This document shows, piece by piece, positions 55,482 through 64,000 of a DNA stretch of 64,000 nt. Each line of letters starts with the position of its first letter. Position 1 is the stretch's first letter. Below the pieces are notes generated by a model, which did no database searches, was not told the DNA's origin, and worked only from the letters and a program-made list of their open reading frames with translations. Source of the stretch: Corynebacterium sphenisci DSM 44792 (GTDB lineage: Bacteria > Actinomycetota > Actinomycetes > Mycobacteriales > Mycobacteriaceae); NCBI RefSeq assembly GCF_001941505.1, contig NZ_CP009248.1:1240001-1304000 (forward strand), read 5' to 3'. A program made the translations under genes and the position numbers.

Positions 55482-56225
55482 TCAGCCGGCGGTCAGGCTG
55501 AGCGCCTCGTACATCGCGGGCAGATCCCCGCCGCCGACCACCCGCAGCGGCTTCTGCCCGGCCCGGCCGTGCTCGGTGACCACCAGCGCCCGGGGCAGCC
55601 GGCCGTCGGCGCCGGGCCGGGTGAGCAGCCGGGCGGCCTCGGCGACGGTGATGTCCCGGGGCACCAGCACCGGGATCTCCTCGTGCCCGGCGTGGCCGAG
55701 CACCTCGGCGACGGTGCGCGCGCCGAGCCTGCCGTCCGCGCCGAGGTCGGCGGCCACCCAGCGGGCCACCGCGTCGGTGGTGAGCAGGCCCACGCAGGAG
55801 CCGTCCTCGTACACCGGGAACTGGGAGTAGGTGGTCTCCCGGAGCAGGGCGTGGATCCGGTCCACCGGGTCGTCCGGGGCGACGGTCACCGGGTCCCGGC
55901 GCTCCAGCACCCCCAGCACGGTCGGCGGATCGACGAGGATCCCGGCCAGCCGGCGGATCTCGGCGACGGTCTCCGGCAGCGGGTCCGCGATCGGGCGGCC
56001 GTCCCGGTACTCGCCGTGCGCGATGGCGTTGCGCAGCCGGGCGAAGGCGACCAGGGCGCGTTGCTGGCGCTCCGGCAGCCGGCCCCGCTCATGCAGCTCG
56101 TTGACCATCCAGGTGAAGCCGACATGGCGCTTCCCGTCGAGTTCGCGGCGCAGATGCCGCTCGATCTCGTTGAAGGCCGCCAGGAAGGCGGTGGCGCGGT
56201 CCCCGGGCTGCTCCTGCGTGGTCAT
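55482..56225 (-). CDS. HEPN-like domain fused to a CBS-domain pair
   Basis: A 247-residue cytoplasmic protein. Residues 10-95 are helical and contain LRNAIAHGEYRDG, with Arg65-Asn66-x3-His70 matching the R-x4-H catalytic/structural motif of HEPN domains. Residues 105-245 look like two CBS repeats: a first with DPVTVAPDDPVDRIHALL and SQFPVYEDGSCVGLLTTDAVAR, and a second with IPVLVPRDITVAEAARLL and RALVVTEHGRAGQKPLRVV. CBS pairs usually bind adenine nucleotides. A nucleotide-sensing RNA-binding or RNase role is an inference. ATG 56225 has TACTAT 7 bases upstream. Single gene between the permease and a metallopeptidase. Confidence 0.72.
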   Translation of the reverse strand: MTTQEQPGDRATAFLAAFNEIERHLRRELDGKRHVGFTWMVNELHERGRLPERQQRALVAFARLRNAIAHGEYRDGRPIADPLPETVAEIRRLAGILVDPPTVLGVLERRDPVTVAPDDPVDRIHALLRETTYSQFPVYEDGSCVGLLTTDAVARWVAADLGADGRLGARTVAEVLGHAGHEEIPVLVPRDITVAEAARLLTRPGADGRLPRALVVTEHGRAGQKPLRVVGGGDLPAMYEALSLTAG

Positions 56226-56232
56226 GGCCGCC

Positions 56233-56238
56233 ATAGTA
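56233..56238 (-). promoter_or_regulatory. Leaderless -10 (TACTAT) of the HEPN-CBS gene
   Basis: Minus-strand TACTAT ends 7 bases before the ATG at 56225. It lies directly after the stop of the metallopeptidase gene. Confidence 0.5.
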
Positions 56239-56246
56239 GGCGCCGC

Positions 56247-57131
56247 TCAGCGGTAGGCGCCGCGGCCCAGGGTGTCGCAGGAGGCCATCCGGCCGCTGCG
56301 GTAGCCGGCGAGGAAGGCCTCCCGGCGCTGCTCCGAGGAACCGTGCGTCCAGGCGTCCGGGTTGACCCCGCGGCCGGAGTGGCGCTGGATGGAGTCGTCC
56401 CCGATCGCCCGGGCGGTCTCCACGGCCTGCGCGACCTGGGCGTCGGTGAGCGGCTCCAGGATCGCCTCCGGGCCCTTGTCCGCGTAATGCGCCCAGATCC
56501 CGGCGTAGCAGTCGGCCTGCAGCTCGATCTTCACCGCATCGGAGTCCGCGCCGGGGTTGCCGTAGTCGGAGCGGCCCAGGGTGCCCTCCAGGTTCTGGAT
56601 GTGGTGGCCCACCTCATGGGCCACCACGTACTGCTGGGCCAGCGGCCCGTCGCTGCCGCCGAGCCGGACCAGGGTGTCGAAGAAGGAGGTGTCGAAGTAG
56701 CCGGTGCGGTCGGCGGGGCAGTAGAACGGCCCGGTCGCCGCCTCCGCGGCCCCGCAGCCGGTGGACACGCTGCCCTGGAACAGCGCCAGCTCCGGGGCCT
56801 GGTACTCGATCCCGGCCTGGGCGGGCAGCTGCTCGGCCCACACCCGGTCCAGGGAGATCCCGGTGAACTCCACCCGGCAGTCGGCCCGCCGGTTGGCGTC
56901 CGCCCCGGTCTCGCAGGGATCCGCCCCGGCCTCCTGCCGGGCCTCCGGCGCCGGCGCCGGCCCGCCGCCGTCCCCGGCGAGCATCGCGGGATCCCCGCCG
57001 AGCATGATGAACAGGCCGACCAGGAGCAGCCCGCCGAGGCCGCCGCCGACGGCGATCCCGCCGCGGCGGGGGCCGCCGCCGGCGCGGCGCACCCGGGCGC
57101 CGCTCTTCCGGAAATCCGACTTGAAGGTCAT
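56247..57131 (-). CDS. Neutral zinc metallopeptidase (YpfJ family)
   Basis: A 294-residue protein: basic N-terminus ([19 protein letters not shown]), one membrane anchor (about 27-50, [18 protein letters not shown]), a Pro/Ala-rich spacer, then the outer zinc peptidase domain. The zinc motif is [12 protein letters not shown] (HExxH), with [19 protein letters not shown] downstream supplying the third ligand. Cys residues suggest disulfides. ATG 57131 was chosen well inside a longer frame because minus-strand GATACT (57139-57144) lies 7 bases upstream. Divergent from aspS; substrate unknown. Confidence 0.87.
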   Translation of the reverse strand: MTFKSDFRKSGARVRRAGGGPRRGGIAVGGGLGGLLLVGLFIMLGGDPAMLAGDGGGPAPAPEARQEAGADPCETGADANRRADCRVEFTGISLDRVWAEQLPAQAGIEYQAPELALFQGSVSTGCGAAEAATGPFYCPADRTGYFDTSFFDTLVRLGGSDGPLAQQYVVAHEVGHHIQNLEGTLGRSDYGNPGADSDAVKIELQADCYAGIWAHYADKGPEAILEPLTDAQVAQAVETARAIGDDSIQRHSGRGVNPDAWTHGSSEQRREAFLAGYRSGRMASCDTLGRGAYR

Positions 57132-57138
57132 GGCCGCC

Positions 57139-57144
57139 AGTATC
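57139..57144 (-). promoter_or_regulatory. Leaderless -10 (GATACT) of the metallopeptidase gene
   Basis: Minus-strand GATACT ends 7 bases before the ATG at 57131. Confidence 0.45.
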
Positions 57145-57208
57145 CCACGGCCGCCGGCCGGCGCCGCGGCGACGCCGCCCCGGGCGGGGCGGCGCGGGCG
57201 GATGGGGG

Positions 57209-57214
57209 TAGACT
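57209..57214 (+). promoter_or_regulatory. -10 (TAGACT) of aspS
   Basis: TAGACT lies 77 bases before the aspS GTG and gives a leader containing GGAAGGA. No T-box-like structure was recognised. Confidence 0.45.
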
Positions 57215-57291
57215 TCGGGCACCGTACGCCCGGCGGGGCCCGCCGGCGACCCAAGGAACCGTCCCATCCCGACCCCTGGAAGGACCACGCA

Positions 57292-59088
57292 GTGCTGCGT
57301 ACCCATCTCGCCGGAGAGCTCCGCGCGGAGCAGGCCGGACAGACCGTCACCCTCACCGGATGGGTGGCCCGCCGCCGCGATCACGGCGGCGTCATCTTCA
57401 TCGACCTGCGCGACCGCTCCGGGCTGGCGCAGGTCGTCTTCCGCGAATCCGAGGTCGCCGAGCAGGCCCACCGGCTGCGCTCCGAGTACTGCATCCGGGT
57501 CGTCGGCGTCGTCGAGCGCCGCCCGGAGGGCTCCGAGAACCCGAACCTGCCCTCCGGCGAGGTGGAGGTCAACGTCGGCTCCCTGGAGATCCTCAACGAG
57601 TCCACCGCGCTGCCCTTCCAGCTCGACGACCAGTCCTCGGCCAACGAGGTCGGCGAGGAGACCCGGCTGCGCTACCGCTACCTGGACCTGCGCCGGGAGG
57701 GCCCGGCGTCGATCCTGCGGCTGCGCGCGAGGGCTAACCGGGCCGCCCGGGAGGTCCTCGACGCCCACGACTTCACCGAGATCGAGACCCCCACCCTGAC
57801 CCGATCCACCCCCGAGGGCGCCCGCGACTTCCTGGTGCCGGCCCGGCTGAAGCCCGGCACCTTCTACGCCCTGCCGCAGTCCCCGCAGCTGTTCAAGCAG
57901 CTGCTCATGGTCTCCGGGATGGAGCGCTATTACCAGATCGCGCGCTGCTACCGGGACGAGGACTTCCGCGCCGACCGGCAGCCGGAGTTCACCCAGCTGG
58001 ACGTGGAGATGAGCTTCGCCGACCAGGAGGACGTGATCGCCCTGGCAGAGGAGATCCTCGCCGCGGTGTGGTCCGCCGCCGGGTACCGGGTGAGCACCCC
58101 CTTCCCGCGGATGAGCTACGCCGAGGCGATGGCCCGCTACGGCTCCGATAAGCCGGATCTGCGCTTCGACATCGAGCTGGTGGACTGCACCGAGTTCTTC
58201 GCCGACACCACCTTCCGGGTGTTCCAGGCCGACTACGTCGGCGCGGTGGTGATGGCCGGCGGCGCCGGGCAGCCCCGCCGGCAGCTCGACGCCTGGCAGG
58301 AGTGGGCCCGCCAGCGCGGCGCCCGCGGCCTGGCCTACATCCTGGTCGGCGAGGACGGCGAGCTCGCCGGCCCGGTGGCCAAGAACATCACCGAGGCCGA
58401 GCGCGCCGGGATCGCCGAGCACGTCGGGGCCCGGCCCGGCGACTGCATCTTCTTCGCCGCCGGGGAGATCAAGTCCTCCCGGGCGCTGCTCGGCGCCGCC
58501 CGTGGCGCGATCGCGGAGAAGCTGGGCCTCATCGACGAGGGGGCCTGGGCCTTCACCTGGGTGGTCGACGCGCCGATGTTCGAGCCCGCCGCGGAGGCGA
58601 AGGCCTCCGGGGACGTGGCCCTGGGGCACAGCGCCTGGACCGCGGTGCACCACGCCTTCACCTCCCCGAAGCCGGAGCACCTGGACACCTTCGACACCGA
58701 CCCGGGCTCGGCCCTGGCCTACGCCTACGACATCGTCTGCAACGGCAACGAGATCGGCGGCGGCTCGATCCGGATCCACCGCCGGGACGTGCAGGAGCGG
58801 GTGTTCGCGGTGATGGGCATCGACGCCGAGGAGGCCCGGGAGAAGTTCGGCTTCCTGCTCGACGCCTTCGCCTTCGGCGCCCCGCCGCACGGCGGCATCG
58901 CCTTCGGCTGGGACCGGATCATGACCCTGCTCGCGGGGGTGGACTCCATCCGCGAGGTGATCGCCTTCCCGAAGTCCGGCGGCGGGGTGGATCCGCTCAC
59001 CGACGCCCCGGCCCCGATCACCGCCGCCCAGCGCCGCGAATCCGGGATCGACGCCAAGCCGCGGCCGGCGGGCGAGCCCGCGAACTAG
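57292..59088 (+). CDS. aspS: Aspartyl-tRNA synthetase (possibly non-discriminating)
   Basis: Class IIb synthetase of 598 residues. The N-terminal OB anticodon domain ([22 protein letters not shown], in parts) is followed by motif 1 near 145-175 and motif 2 with [24 protein letters not shown] near 215 (in parts). The bacterial GAD insertion (about 290-420) and motif 3 [15 protein letters not shown] near 532 complete it. GTG start with GGAAGGA upstream. In actinobacteria that use GatCAB it also charges tRNA-Asn; that applies only if no AsnRS exists elsewhere in the genome. Confidence 0.96.
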   Translation: MLRTHLAGELRAEQAGQTVTLTGWVARRRDHGGVIFIDLRDRSGLAQVVFRESEVAEQAHRLRSEYCIRVVGVVERRPEGSENPNLPSGEVEVNVGSLEILNESTALPFQLDDQSSANEVGEETRLRYRYLDLRREGPASILRLRARANRAAREVLDAHDFTEIETPTLTRSTPEGARDFLVPARLKPGTFYALPQSPQLFKQLLMVSGMERYYQIARCYRDEDFRADRQPEFTQLDVEMSFADQEDVIALAEEILAAVWSAAGYRVSTPFPRMSYAEAMARYGSDKPDLRFDIELVDCTEFFADTTFRVFQADYVGAVVMAGGAGQPRRQLDAWQEWARQRGARGLAYILVGEDGELAGPVAKNITEAERAGIAEHVGARPGDCIFFAAGEIKSSRALLGAARGAIAEKLGLIDEGAWAFTWVVDAPMFEPAAEAKASGDVALGHSAWTAVHHAFTSPKPEHLDTFDTDPGSALAYAYDIVCNGNEIGGGSIRIHRRDVQERVFAVMGIDAEEAREKFGFLLDAFAFGAPPHGGIAFGWDRIMTLLAGVDSIREVIAFPKSGGGVDPLTDAPAPITAAQRRESGIDAKPRPAGEPAN

Positions 59089-59118
59089 CCCGCCGCCGGC
59101 GGGCGGGAGGACCGCACC

Positions 59119-60360
59119 ATGCACGAACCAGACGAGACCGCGCGCGGCGCCGCGCCCGGGGAGCCGGCCGAGGCCGGGGACCCGGCGGCGATCCTGGCGC
59201 TGGCCGAGGAGCTGCTGGCCCGCCGCTTCGGCGGGCAGCAGCGGCTCTCCGACCCGGAGGACCTCGGCGGCTCCGGGGAGTCCACGGTGCTGCGCTTCCG
59301 GGTGGCGCCGAACAACTTCCTGCCGGAGCGCACCGTGGTGGTCAAGCGGCTGCCCGCCTCCGCCACCACCGGGGCGGATCCCTCGCTGCTGCGCGAAATC
59401 GCCGCCTACCAGTTCACCAACGCCCTGCCCGAGGAGGTCCGGCCCGGTCCGGCGCTGCTCGCCCATGACGTGGCCCGCCGGCTGCTGGTGCTCACCGACT
59501 GCGGGGACCACGGCACCTACGATGAGCTGCTGCGCGCCACCGTGCCCGCCGAGGAGCGGCTGCGCGCGCTGCGCACCCTGGGCTCCGCGCTGGGCCGGAT
59601 GCACGCCGCCACCGCCAGCCGGGAGGAGGGCTTCCACACCCTGCTGCACCGGCTGTGGGCCCGGCACCGCCCGGCGGACACCGCCGAGGGCGCCCGGGAT
59701 CGGGGCATCGTGCGCTCCATCGACGCCGGGGCGCGGCTGCTGCGCGGCCACGGGGTGGTCATCGACGAGGCGGTGCTCGGGCCGGCCGCGGAGGCCGCCC
59801 GGCGGATCGCCGCCGGCTACCACCGGGCCTTCACCCCCTTCGATCTCGCCCCGGACAACATCCTCGCCGGGGACCGGCTGAGCTTCCTGGACTACGAGTG
59901 GGCGGGCTTCCGCGACGTCGCCTTCGACGTGGCCAGCGTCGTCGCCGGCTTCCCGCAGCACCCCGGCACCCCCGCGCTGACCGGGGAGGAGGCCCGGGCC
60001 TTCGTGGAGACCTGGTATGCCGAGGTCCGGCACCTGTGGCCGGACATCGAGGCCGAGGGCACCCTGCACGCCCGGATCACCGTCGCCCTGCTCGGCTGGA
60101 CCCTGATCTCGGTGACCCTGCTGCATTTCGGCACCGTCGACGCCGCCCTCGAATTCGAGGAGGCCCTGGAGCGGGGCCTGGCGGAGCCGGCCGCCGCCGG
60201 CGGCCGCCCCGCCACCTGGGGCGGGGCCCGGGAACGCGCGGATCTGGCGCAGACCGCCCGGGCGCTGCGCGGCTTCGCCGCGGAATCGGCGGAGCTCGCC
60301 GGGCTGGTGGAGTTCGCCGACGGGGTGCTGCGCCTCTTCGCCGACCGCGGGGGCCGCTAG
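59119..60360 (+). CDS. APH-fold phosphotransferase-like protein
   Basis: A 413-residue protein kinase-like fold of the aminoglycoside phosphotransferase class. Visible are VVVKRL (possible ATP-binding Lys, near 74), a YDELLRATVPAEERL hinge, FTPFDLAPDNILAGDRL near 235 (catalytic Asp-x4-Asn-like, with HGD replaced by PFD) and LSFLDYEWAGFRDVAFD near 253 (metal-binding Asp). It lies 30 bases after aspS with GGGAGGA before the ATG, and 3 bases before rarA, so it is likely co-transcribed. Substrate unknown; there is no reason to call it a resistance gene. Confidence 0.75.
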   Translation: MHEPDETARGAAPGEPAEAGDPAAILALAEELLARRFGGQQRLSDPEDLGGSGESTVLRFRVAPNNFLPERTVVVKRLPASATTGADPSLLREIAAYQFTNALPEEVRPGPALLAHDVARRLLVLTDCGDHGTYDELLRATVPAEERLRALRTLGSALGRMHAATASREEGFHTLLHRLWARHRPADTAEGARDRGIVRSIDAGARLLRGHGVVIDEAVLGPAAEAARRIAAGYHRAFTPFDLAPDNILAGDRLSFLDYEWAGFRDVAFDVASVVAGFPQHPGTPALTGEEARAFVETWYAEVRHLWPDIEAEGTLHARITVALLGWTLISVTLLHFGTVDAALEFEEALERGLAEPAAAGGRPATWGGARERADLAQTARALRGFAAESAELAGLVEFADGVLRLFADRGGR

Positions 60361-60363
60361 CCG

Positions 60364-61734
60364 ATGGCCGGGGAGCCGGGACTCTTCGACGCCCCCGGCG
60401 GCGAGGCCGCCGCGTCGGCCGCCGGATCGGCGGGGGACTACTTCCACCCCGGGGCGCATGCGCCGCTGGCGGTGCGGATGCGGCCCCGGGAGCTCGGCGA
60501 GGTCGCCGGGCAGGGGCACCTGCTCGGCGAGGGCGCCCCGCTGCGCCGGTTGGTCGACGGCGGCGGGGACGCCTCGGTGATCCTCTTCGGCCCGCCCGGC
60601 ACCGGCAAGACCACCCTGGCCAGCCTGATCTCCACCGCCACCGGGCGGCGCTTCGAGGCGCTGTCCGCGCTGAACTCCGGGGTCAAGGAGGTCCGGGCGG
60701 TGATCGAGCGGGCCCGGCGCACCCTGGTGCGGGAGGGCACCCAGACCGTGCTCTTCATCGACGAGGTGCACCGGTTCTCCAAGACCCAGCAGGACGCGCT
60801 GCTCGCCGCGGTGGAGAACCGCACCGTGCTGCTGGTCGCCGCGACCACCGAGAACCCCTCCTTCTCCGTGGTCGCCCCGCTGCTCAGCCGCTCCCTGCTG
60901 CTGCAGCTGGAGCCCCTCGGGGAGGCGGACATCGCCGCGGTGCTGGACCGGGCGGTCGCCGATGAGCGCGGCCTGGCCGGCCGGGTGCGGCTGTCCGCCG
61001 ACGGCCGGGCGGAGCTGGTCGCCCTGGCCGCCGGGGACGCCCGGCGGGCGCTGACCTACCTGGAGGCCGCCGCGGAGGGCGCCGCCGACGGCGCCGAGGT
61101 GGACGCGGCGCGGGTGCGCGCGGCGGTGAACACCGCCGCGGTGCGCTACGACCGCGACGGCGACCAGCACTACGACGTCACCAGCGCCTTCATCAAATCG
61201 GTGCGCGGCTCTGACGTGGACGCCGCCCTGCACTACCTGGCCCGGATGATCGAGGGCGGGGAGGACCCCCGGTTCATCGCCCGCCGGATCATCATCCTGG
61301 CCAGCGAGGACATCGGGATGGCCGATCCGGGCGCGCTGCAGGTCGCGGTCGCCGCGGCGGAGGCGGTGCAGCTCATCGGGCTGCCCGAGGGCCGGCTGCC
61401 GCTGGCCCAGGCGGTGATCCACCTGGCCACCGCCCCGAAGTCCAATTCGGTGATCACCGCCATCGACGCCGCCCTGCGGGACGTCCGGGCCGGCAAAACC
61501 GGCCCGGTGCCGCCGCATCTGCGCGACGGCCACTACTCGGGGGCCAAGGCCCTGGGCAACGCCGTGGACTACGCCTACCCGCACGCCGACCCGCGGGGCA
61601 TCGTCGCCCAGCAGTACCCCCCGGAGCAGCTGCTCGACGCCGAGTACTACCGGCCCTCCGGGCACGGCCGGGAGAAGCCGATGGTGGGCCATCTCGCGGG
61701 GCTGCGCCGGATCGTGCGCGCCTTCCGGCGCTGA
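60364..61734 (+). CDS. rarA: Replication-associated recombination protein A (RarA/MgsA)
   Basis: AAA+ ATPase acting at stalled replication forks (456 residues). [21 protein letters not shown] near 34 (in parts), Walker [14 protein letters not shown] near 75, Walker [13 protein letters not shown] near 128, sensor 1 AATTENPSF near 158, and the C-terminal tetramerisation domain with [15 protein letters not shown] near 272, [16 protein letters not shown] and [10 protein letters not shown]. Lies 3 bases after the APH-fold gene. Confidence 0.95.
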   Translation: MAGEPGLFDAPGGEAAASAAGSAGDYFHPGAHAPLAVRMRPRELGEVAGQGHLLGEGAPLRRLVDGGGDASVILFGPPGTGKTTLASLISTATGRRFEALSALNSGVKEVRAVIERARRTLVREGTQTVLFIDEVHRFSKTQQDALLAAVENRTVLLVAATTENPSFSVVAPLLSRSLLLQLEPLGEADIAAVLDRAVADERGLAGRVRLSADGRAELVALAAGDARRALTYLEAAAEGAADGAEVDAARVRAAVNTAAVRYDRDGDQHYDVTSAFIKSVRGSDVDAALHYLARMIEGGEDPRFIARRIIILASEDIGMADPGALQVAVAAAEAVQLIGLPEGRLPLAQAVIHLATAPKSNSVITAIDAALRDVRAGKTGPVPPHLRDGHYSGAKALGNAVDYAYPHADPRGIVAQQYPPEQLLDAEYYRPSGHGREKPMVGHLAGLRRIVRAFRR

Positions 61735-61793
61735 CCGCGGCCGGGCGCGGCATGCCGGGCCCCGCCCCCCGCGAGGGCCGGGGGCACCCGGAG

Positions 61794-61799
61794 TATGCT
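61794..61799 (+). promoter_or_regulatory. -10 (TATGCT) of alaS
   Basis: TATGCT follows the rarA stop by 60 bases and gives alaS a leader of about 75 bases with GAGGGG as ribosome site. Confidence 0.45.
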
Positions 61800-61879
61800 G
61801 GGTCAGTCATGGCGCGCCCCGGGGCACCCGGGCGCGGCCGATACCGGACACCGACGAGAGAACACCGAGGGGACCCGAC

Positions 61880-64000
61880 GTGCAGACCCATGAGATCCGC
61901 AAGCGCTTCCTGGAGCACTTCACCGCCGCGGGCCATGTCGAGGTGCCCAGCGCCTCGCTGGTCCTGGAGGATCCGAACCTGCTCTTCGTGAACGCCGGGA
62001 TGGTGCCCTTCAAGCCCTACTTCCTGGGCCAGGAGACCCCGCCCTTCGCCACCGCCACCTCCATCCAGAAATGCGTGCGCACCCTGGACATCGAGGAGGT
62101 CGGGATCACCACCCGGCACAACACCTTCTTCCAGATGGCCGGCAACTTCTCCTTCGGCGACTACTTCAAGGAGGGCGCGATCACCCTGGCCTGGTCGCTG
62201 CTGACCACCCCGGTGGCCGAGGGCGGCTTCGGCATCGACCCGGAGCGGCTGTGGGTGACCGTCTACCTCGACGATGACGAGGCCCACGACATCTGGGCGA
62301 ACGTGGTCGGCGTGCCGGAGGGGCGGATCCAGCGCCGCGGCATGGAGGACAACTACTGGTCGATGGGCGTGCCCGGGCCCTGCGGGCCCTGCTCGGAGAT
62401 CTTCTACGACCGGGGCCCGGACTACGGGGTGGAGGGCGGCCCGGTCGCCGACGAGGACCGCTACATCGAGATCTGGAACCTCGTGTTCATGCAGAACGAG
62501 CGGGGGGAGGGCACCGGCAAGGGCGATTTCGAGATCGTCGGGGCCCTGCCGAAGAAGAACATCGACACCGGGATGGGCATCGAGCGGGTCGCCTTCCTGC
62601 TGCAGGGGGTGGAGAACGTCTACGAGACGGATCTGCTGCGCCCGGTGATCGACACCGCCGAGGAGCTCACCGGCGCCCGCTACGCCGCCGGCGGGGACGC
62701 GGCCGCCGAGGACGACGTGCGCTTCCGGGTGATCGCGGACCACTCCCGCACCGGGCTGATGCTCATGCTCGACGGGGTGACCCCCTCCAACGAGGGCCGC
62801 GGCTACATCCTGCGCCGGCTGCTGCGCCGGATCATCCGCTCCGCGCGGCTGCTCGGCGCCCGCGGGGAGACCCTGGTCGCCCTGCTGGACACCGCCCGGG
62901 CCACGATGACCCCCTCCTTCCCGGAGCTGGCCGAGAACTGGGAGCGGATCAGCCACGCCGCCGCCGCCGAGGAGCGCGCCTTCCTGCGCACCCTGGAGAC
63001 CGGCACCCGGCTCTTCGACGAGGCCGCCGCGCGGCTCCGCGCCTCCGGGGGCTCCCGGCTCTCCGGGGCGGACGCCTTCACCCTGCACGACACGCACGGC
63101 TTCCCGATCGACCTGACCCTGGAGATGGCCGCCGAGGCCGGGCTCGGCGTCGACGAGGCCGGCTTCCGGGAGCTCATGGCCGAGCAGCGCGCCCGGGCGA
63201 AGGCGGACAACCGGGCGAAGAAGCGCGATCACGGCGACCTCGGGGTCTACCGGCGCTTCCTCGACGAGCACCCCACCGAGTTCACCGGCTACGACCGCCT
63301 GGTGGACGAATCCACCATCCTGGGCCTGCTCTCCGGCGGGGCGGAGGTGCCCGCCGCCGCCGAGGGCGAGGAGGTGGAGGTGATCCTGGACCGCACCCCG
63401 CTCTACGCCGAATCCGGCGGCCAGCTCGGCGACCACGGCCGGATCACGCTGCCCGACGGCTCCGCGATCGAGGTCACCGACGTGCAGAAGGCCGGCAAGC
63501 GGCTGTGGCTGCACCGCGGCCGGGTCGCCGCCGGGGAGGTCGCGGTGGGCTCCCTGGCCGAGGCCCGGGTGGACCCGGCGTGGCGGCACAGCGCCGAGCA
63601 GGCGCATTCGGCCACGCACCTCATCCACGCGGCGCTGCGCCAGGTGCTCGGCCCGGACGCGGTGCAGGCCGGCTCCCTGAACAAGCCCGGCTACCTGCGC
63701 TTCGACTTCTCCTGGGCGCAGGGGCTCACCCCGGAGCAGCTCCGCGAGGTCGAGCAGGTGGCCAACGAGGCCGTGGACGCGGACTGGACGGTCAACACCA
63801 TCGAGACCTCCCTGGAGGAGGCCAAGGCGATGGGCGCGCTGGCCCTGTTCGGGGAGAACTACGGCGAGCGGGTCCGGGTGGTGGAGATGGGCGGGCCCTT
63901 CTCCATGGAGCTCTGCGGCGGCACCCATGTCGCGCACACCTCCGGGATCGGCCCGGTGGCCGTGCTCGGCGAATCCTCGGTGGGCTCCGGGGTGCGCCGG
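61880..64000 (+). CDS. alaS: Alanyl-tRNA synthetase (3' end outside window)
   Basis: The first 707 codons of AlaRS, running off the right edge in frame. It begins with GTG, then [18 protein letters not shown]. Motif 1/2 regions include [19 protein letters not shown] and [11 protein letters not shown] near 55, then [17 protein letters not shown] near 88. Motif 3-like [16 protein letters not shown] is near 232. The editing domain zinc/His site begins at [17 protein letters not shown] near 572 (in parts), and [16 protein letters not shown] near 676 supplies the CxxxH. The C-Ala domain is not in the window. Confidence 0.96.
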   Translation, partial: MQTHEIRKRFLEHFTAAGHVEVPSASLVLEDPNLLFVNAGMVPFKPYFLGQETPPFATATSIQKCVRTLDIEEVGITTRHNTFFQMAGNFSFGDYFKEGAITLAWSLLTTPVAEGGFGIDPERLWVTVYLDDDEAHDIWANVVGVPEGRIQRRGMEDNYWSMGVPGPCGPCSEIFYDRGPDYGVEGGPVADEDRYIEIWNLVFMQNERGEGTGKGDFEIVGALPKKNIDTGMGIERVAFLLQGVENVYETDLLRPVIDTAEELTGARYAAGGDAAAEDDVRFRVIADHSRTGLMLMLDGVTPSNEGRGYILRRLLRRIIRSARLLGARGETLVALLDTARATMTPSFPELAENWERISHAAAAEERAFLRTLETGTRLFDEAAARLRASGGSRLSGADAFTLHDTHGFPIDLTLEMAAEAGLGVDEAGFRELMAEQRARAKADNRAKKRDHGDLGVYRRFLDEHPTEFTGYDRLVDESTILGLLSGGAEVPAAAEGEEVEVILDRTPLYAESGGQLGDHGRITLPDGSAIEVTDVQKAGKRLWLHRGRVAAGEVAVGSLAEARVDPAWRHSAEQAHSATHLIHAALRQVLGPDAVQAGSLNKPGYLRFDFSWAQGLTPEQLREVEQVANEAVDADWTVNTIETSLEEAKAMGALALFGENYGERVRVVEMGGPFSMELCGGTHVAHTSGIGPVAVLGESSVGSGVRR

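Noticed and set aside
59119..60360. Aminoglycoside resistance kinase
   Set aside because: Only the broad fold is recognisable; the catalytic loop differs and the context is housekeeping, so a resistance call is not supported.
56614..61692. A 1692-codon minus-strand open frame across aspS, the APH-fold gene and rarA
   Set aside because: It is antisense to well-recognised genes, rich in Gly/Arg/Pro/His/Val, with no domain. Stop codons are rare in GC-rich antisense frames, so such shadows are expected.

Overview
The window looks like core chromosome from a very GC-rich actinobacterium of the Corynebacteriales, most likely Corynebacterium. The evidence is third-position GC bias in every gene, abundant GTG/TTG starts, actinobacteria-only families (DUF3039, DUF3093, DUF3159, DUF3710, DUF4193, Cei, DUF3000), the coproporphyrin-dependent haem route, mannosyl-phosphoinositide and arabinan genes, and a gene order matching, from memory, blocks of the Mycobacterium tuberculosis and C. 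glutamicum chromosomes. No insertion sequence, prophage, CRISPR array or rRNA operon was seen.

Layout. 0-4.2 kb: DUF3039 end, SF2 helicase, small membrane protein, SLC13 transporter. 4.2-14 kb: sigA, ppgK, suhB, cei, DUF4193, DUF3093, dut, DUF3710, DUF3159, TRAM-type methyltransferase, RNase D. 14.2-25.4 kb is rich in iron and haem genes: a four-gene iron/siderophore ABC importer, DUF3000, hemE, hemY and chdC, then msrB, an AftC-like arabinosyltransferase, a RibD-like reductase and ferritin. 25.8-26.6 kb: five tRNA genes. 26.8-30.7 kb: an envelope copper/peroxidase cluster (CopC, Tat-exported Dyp peroxidase, PCu(A)C lipoprotein, and a second Dyp protein lacking the catalytic Asp). 30.8-39.1 kb: thrS, HIT protein, PI-phosphate synthase, PIM acyltransferase, PimA, a membrane protein, pdxS, tesB, pdxT. 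39.1-48.7 kb: yebC, ruvCAB, yajC-secD-secF, apt, rel. 48.8-64 kb: cyclophilin, MBL hydrolase, hisS plus a coupled 58-codon gene, a degenerate L-serine dehydratase homologue, a trypsin-like protease, an NCS2 permease, a protein joining a HEPN-like N-terminus to CBS domains, a zinc metallopeptidase, aspS, an APH-fold protein, rarA, and the first 707 codons of alaS.

How it works together: most genes are housekeeping and sit in tight operons with 4-base ATGA/GTGA overlaps. PI-phosphate synthase, PatA-like acyltransferase and PimA make acylated PIM precursors. PdxS and PdxT form PLP synthase. HemE, HemY and ChdC carry out the late steps of haem synthesis, and the importer and ferritin handle iron. 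RuvABC and RarA serve recombination and fork repair, and YajC/SecD/SecF serve protein export.

The least ordinary observations are the Dyp pair with a lost active-site Asp, the serine dehydratase homologue with all iron-sulfur cysteines missing, the HEPN-CBS fusion, a perfect 22-bp dyad in the sigA leader, many genes whose -10 box lies 6-8 bases before the start codon (predicted leaderless), and three convergent gene pairs whose stop codons overlap inside one CTAG. No clearly new multi-gene defence system was found.
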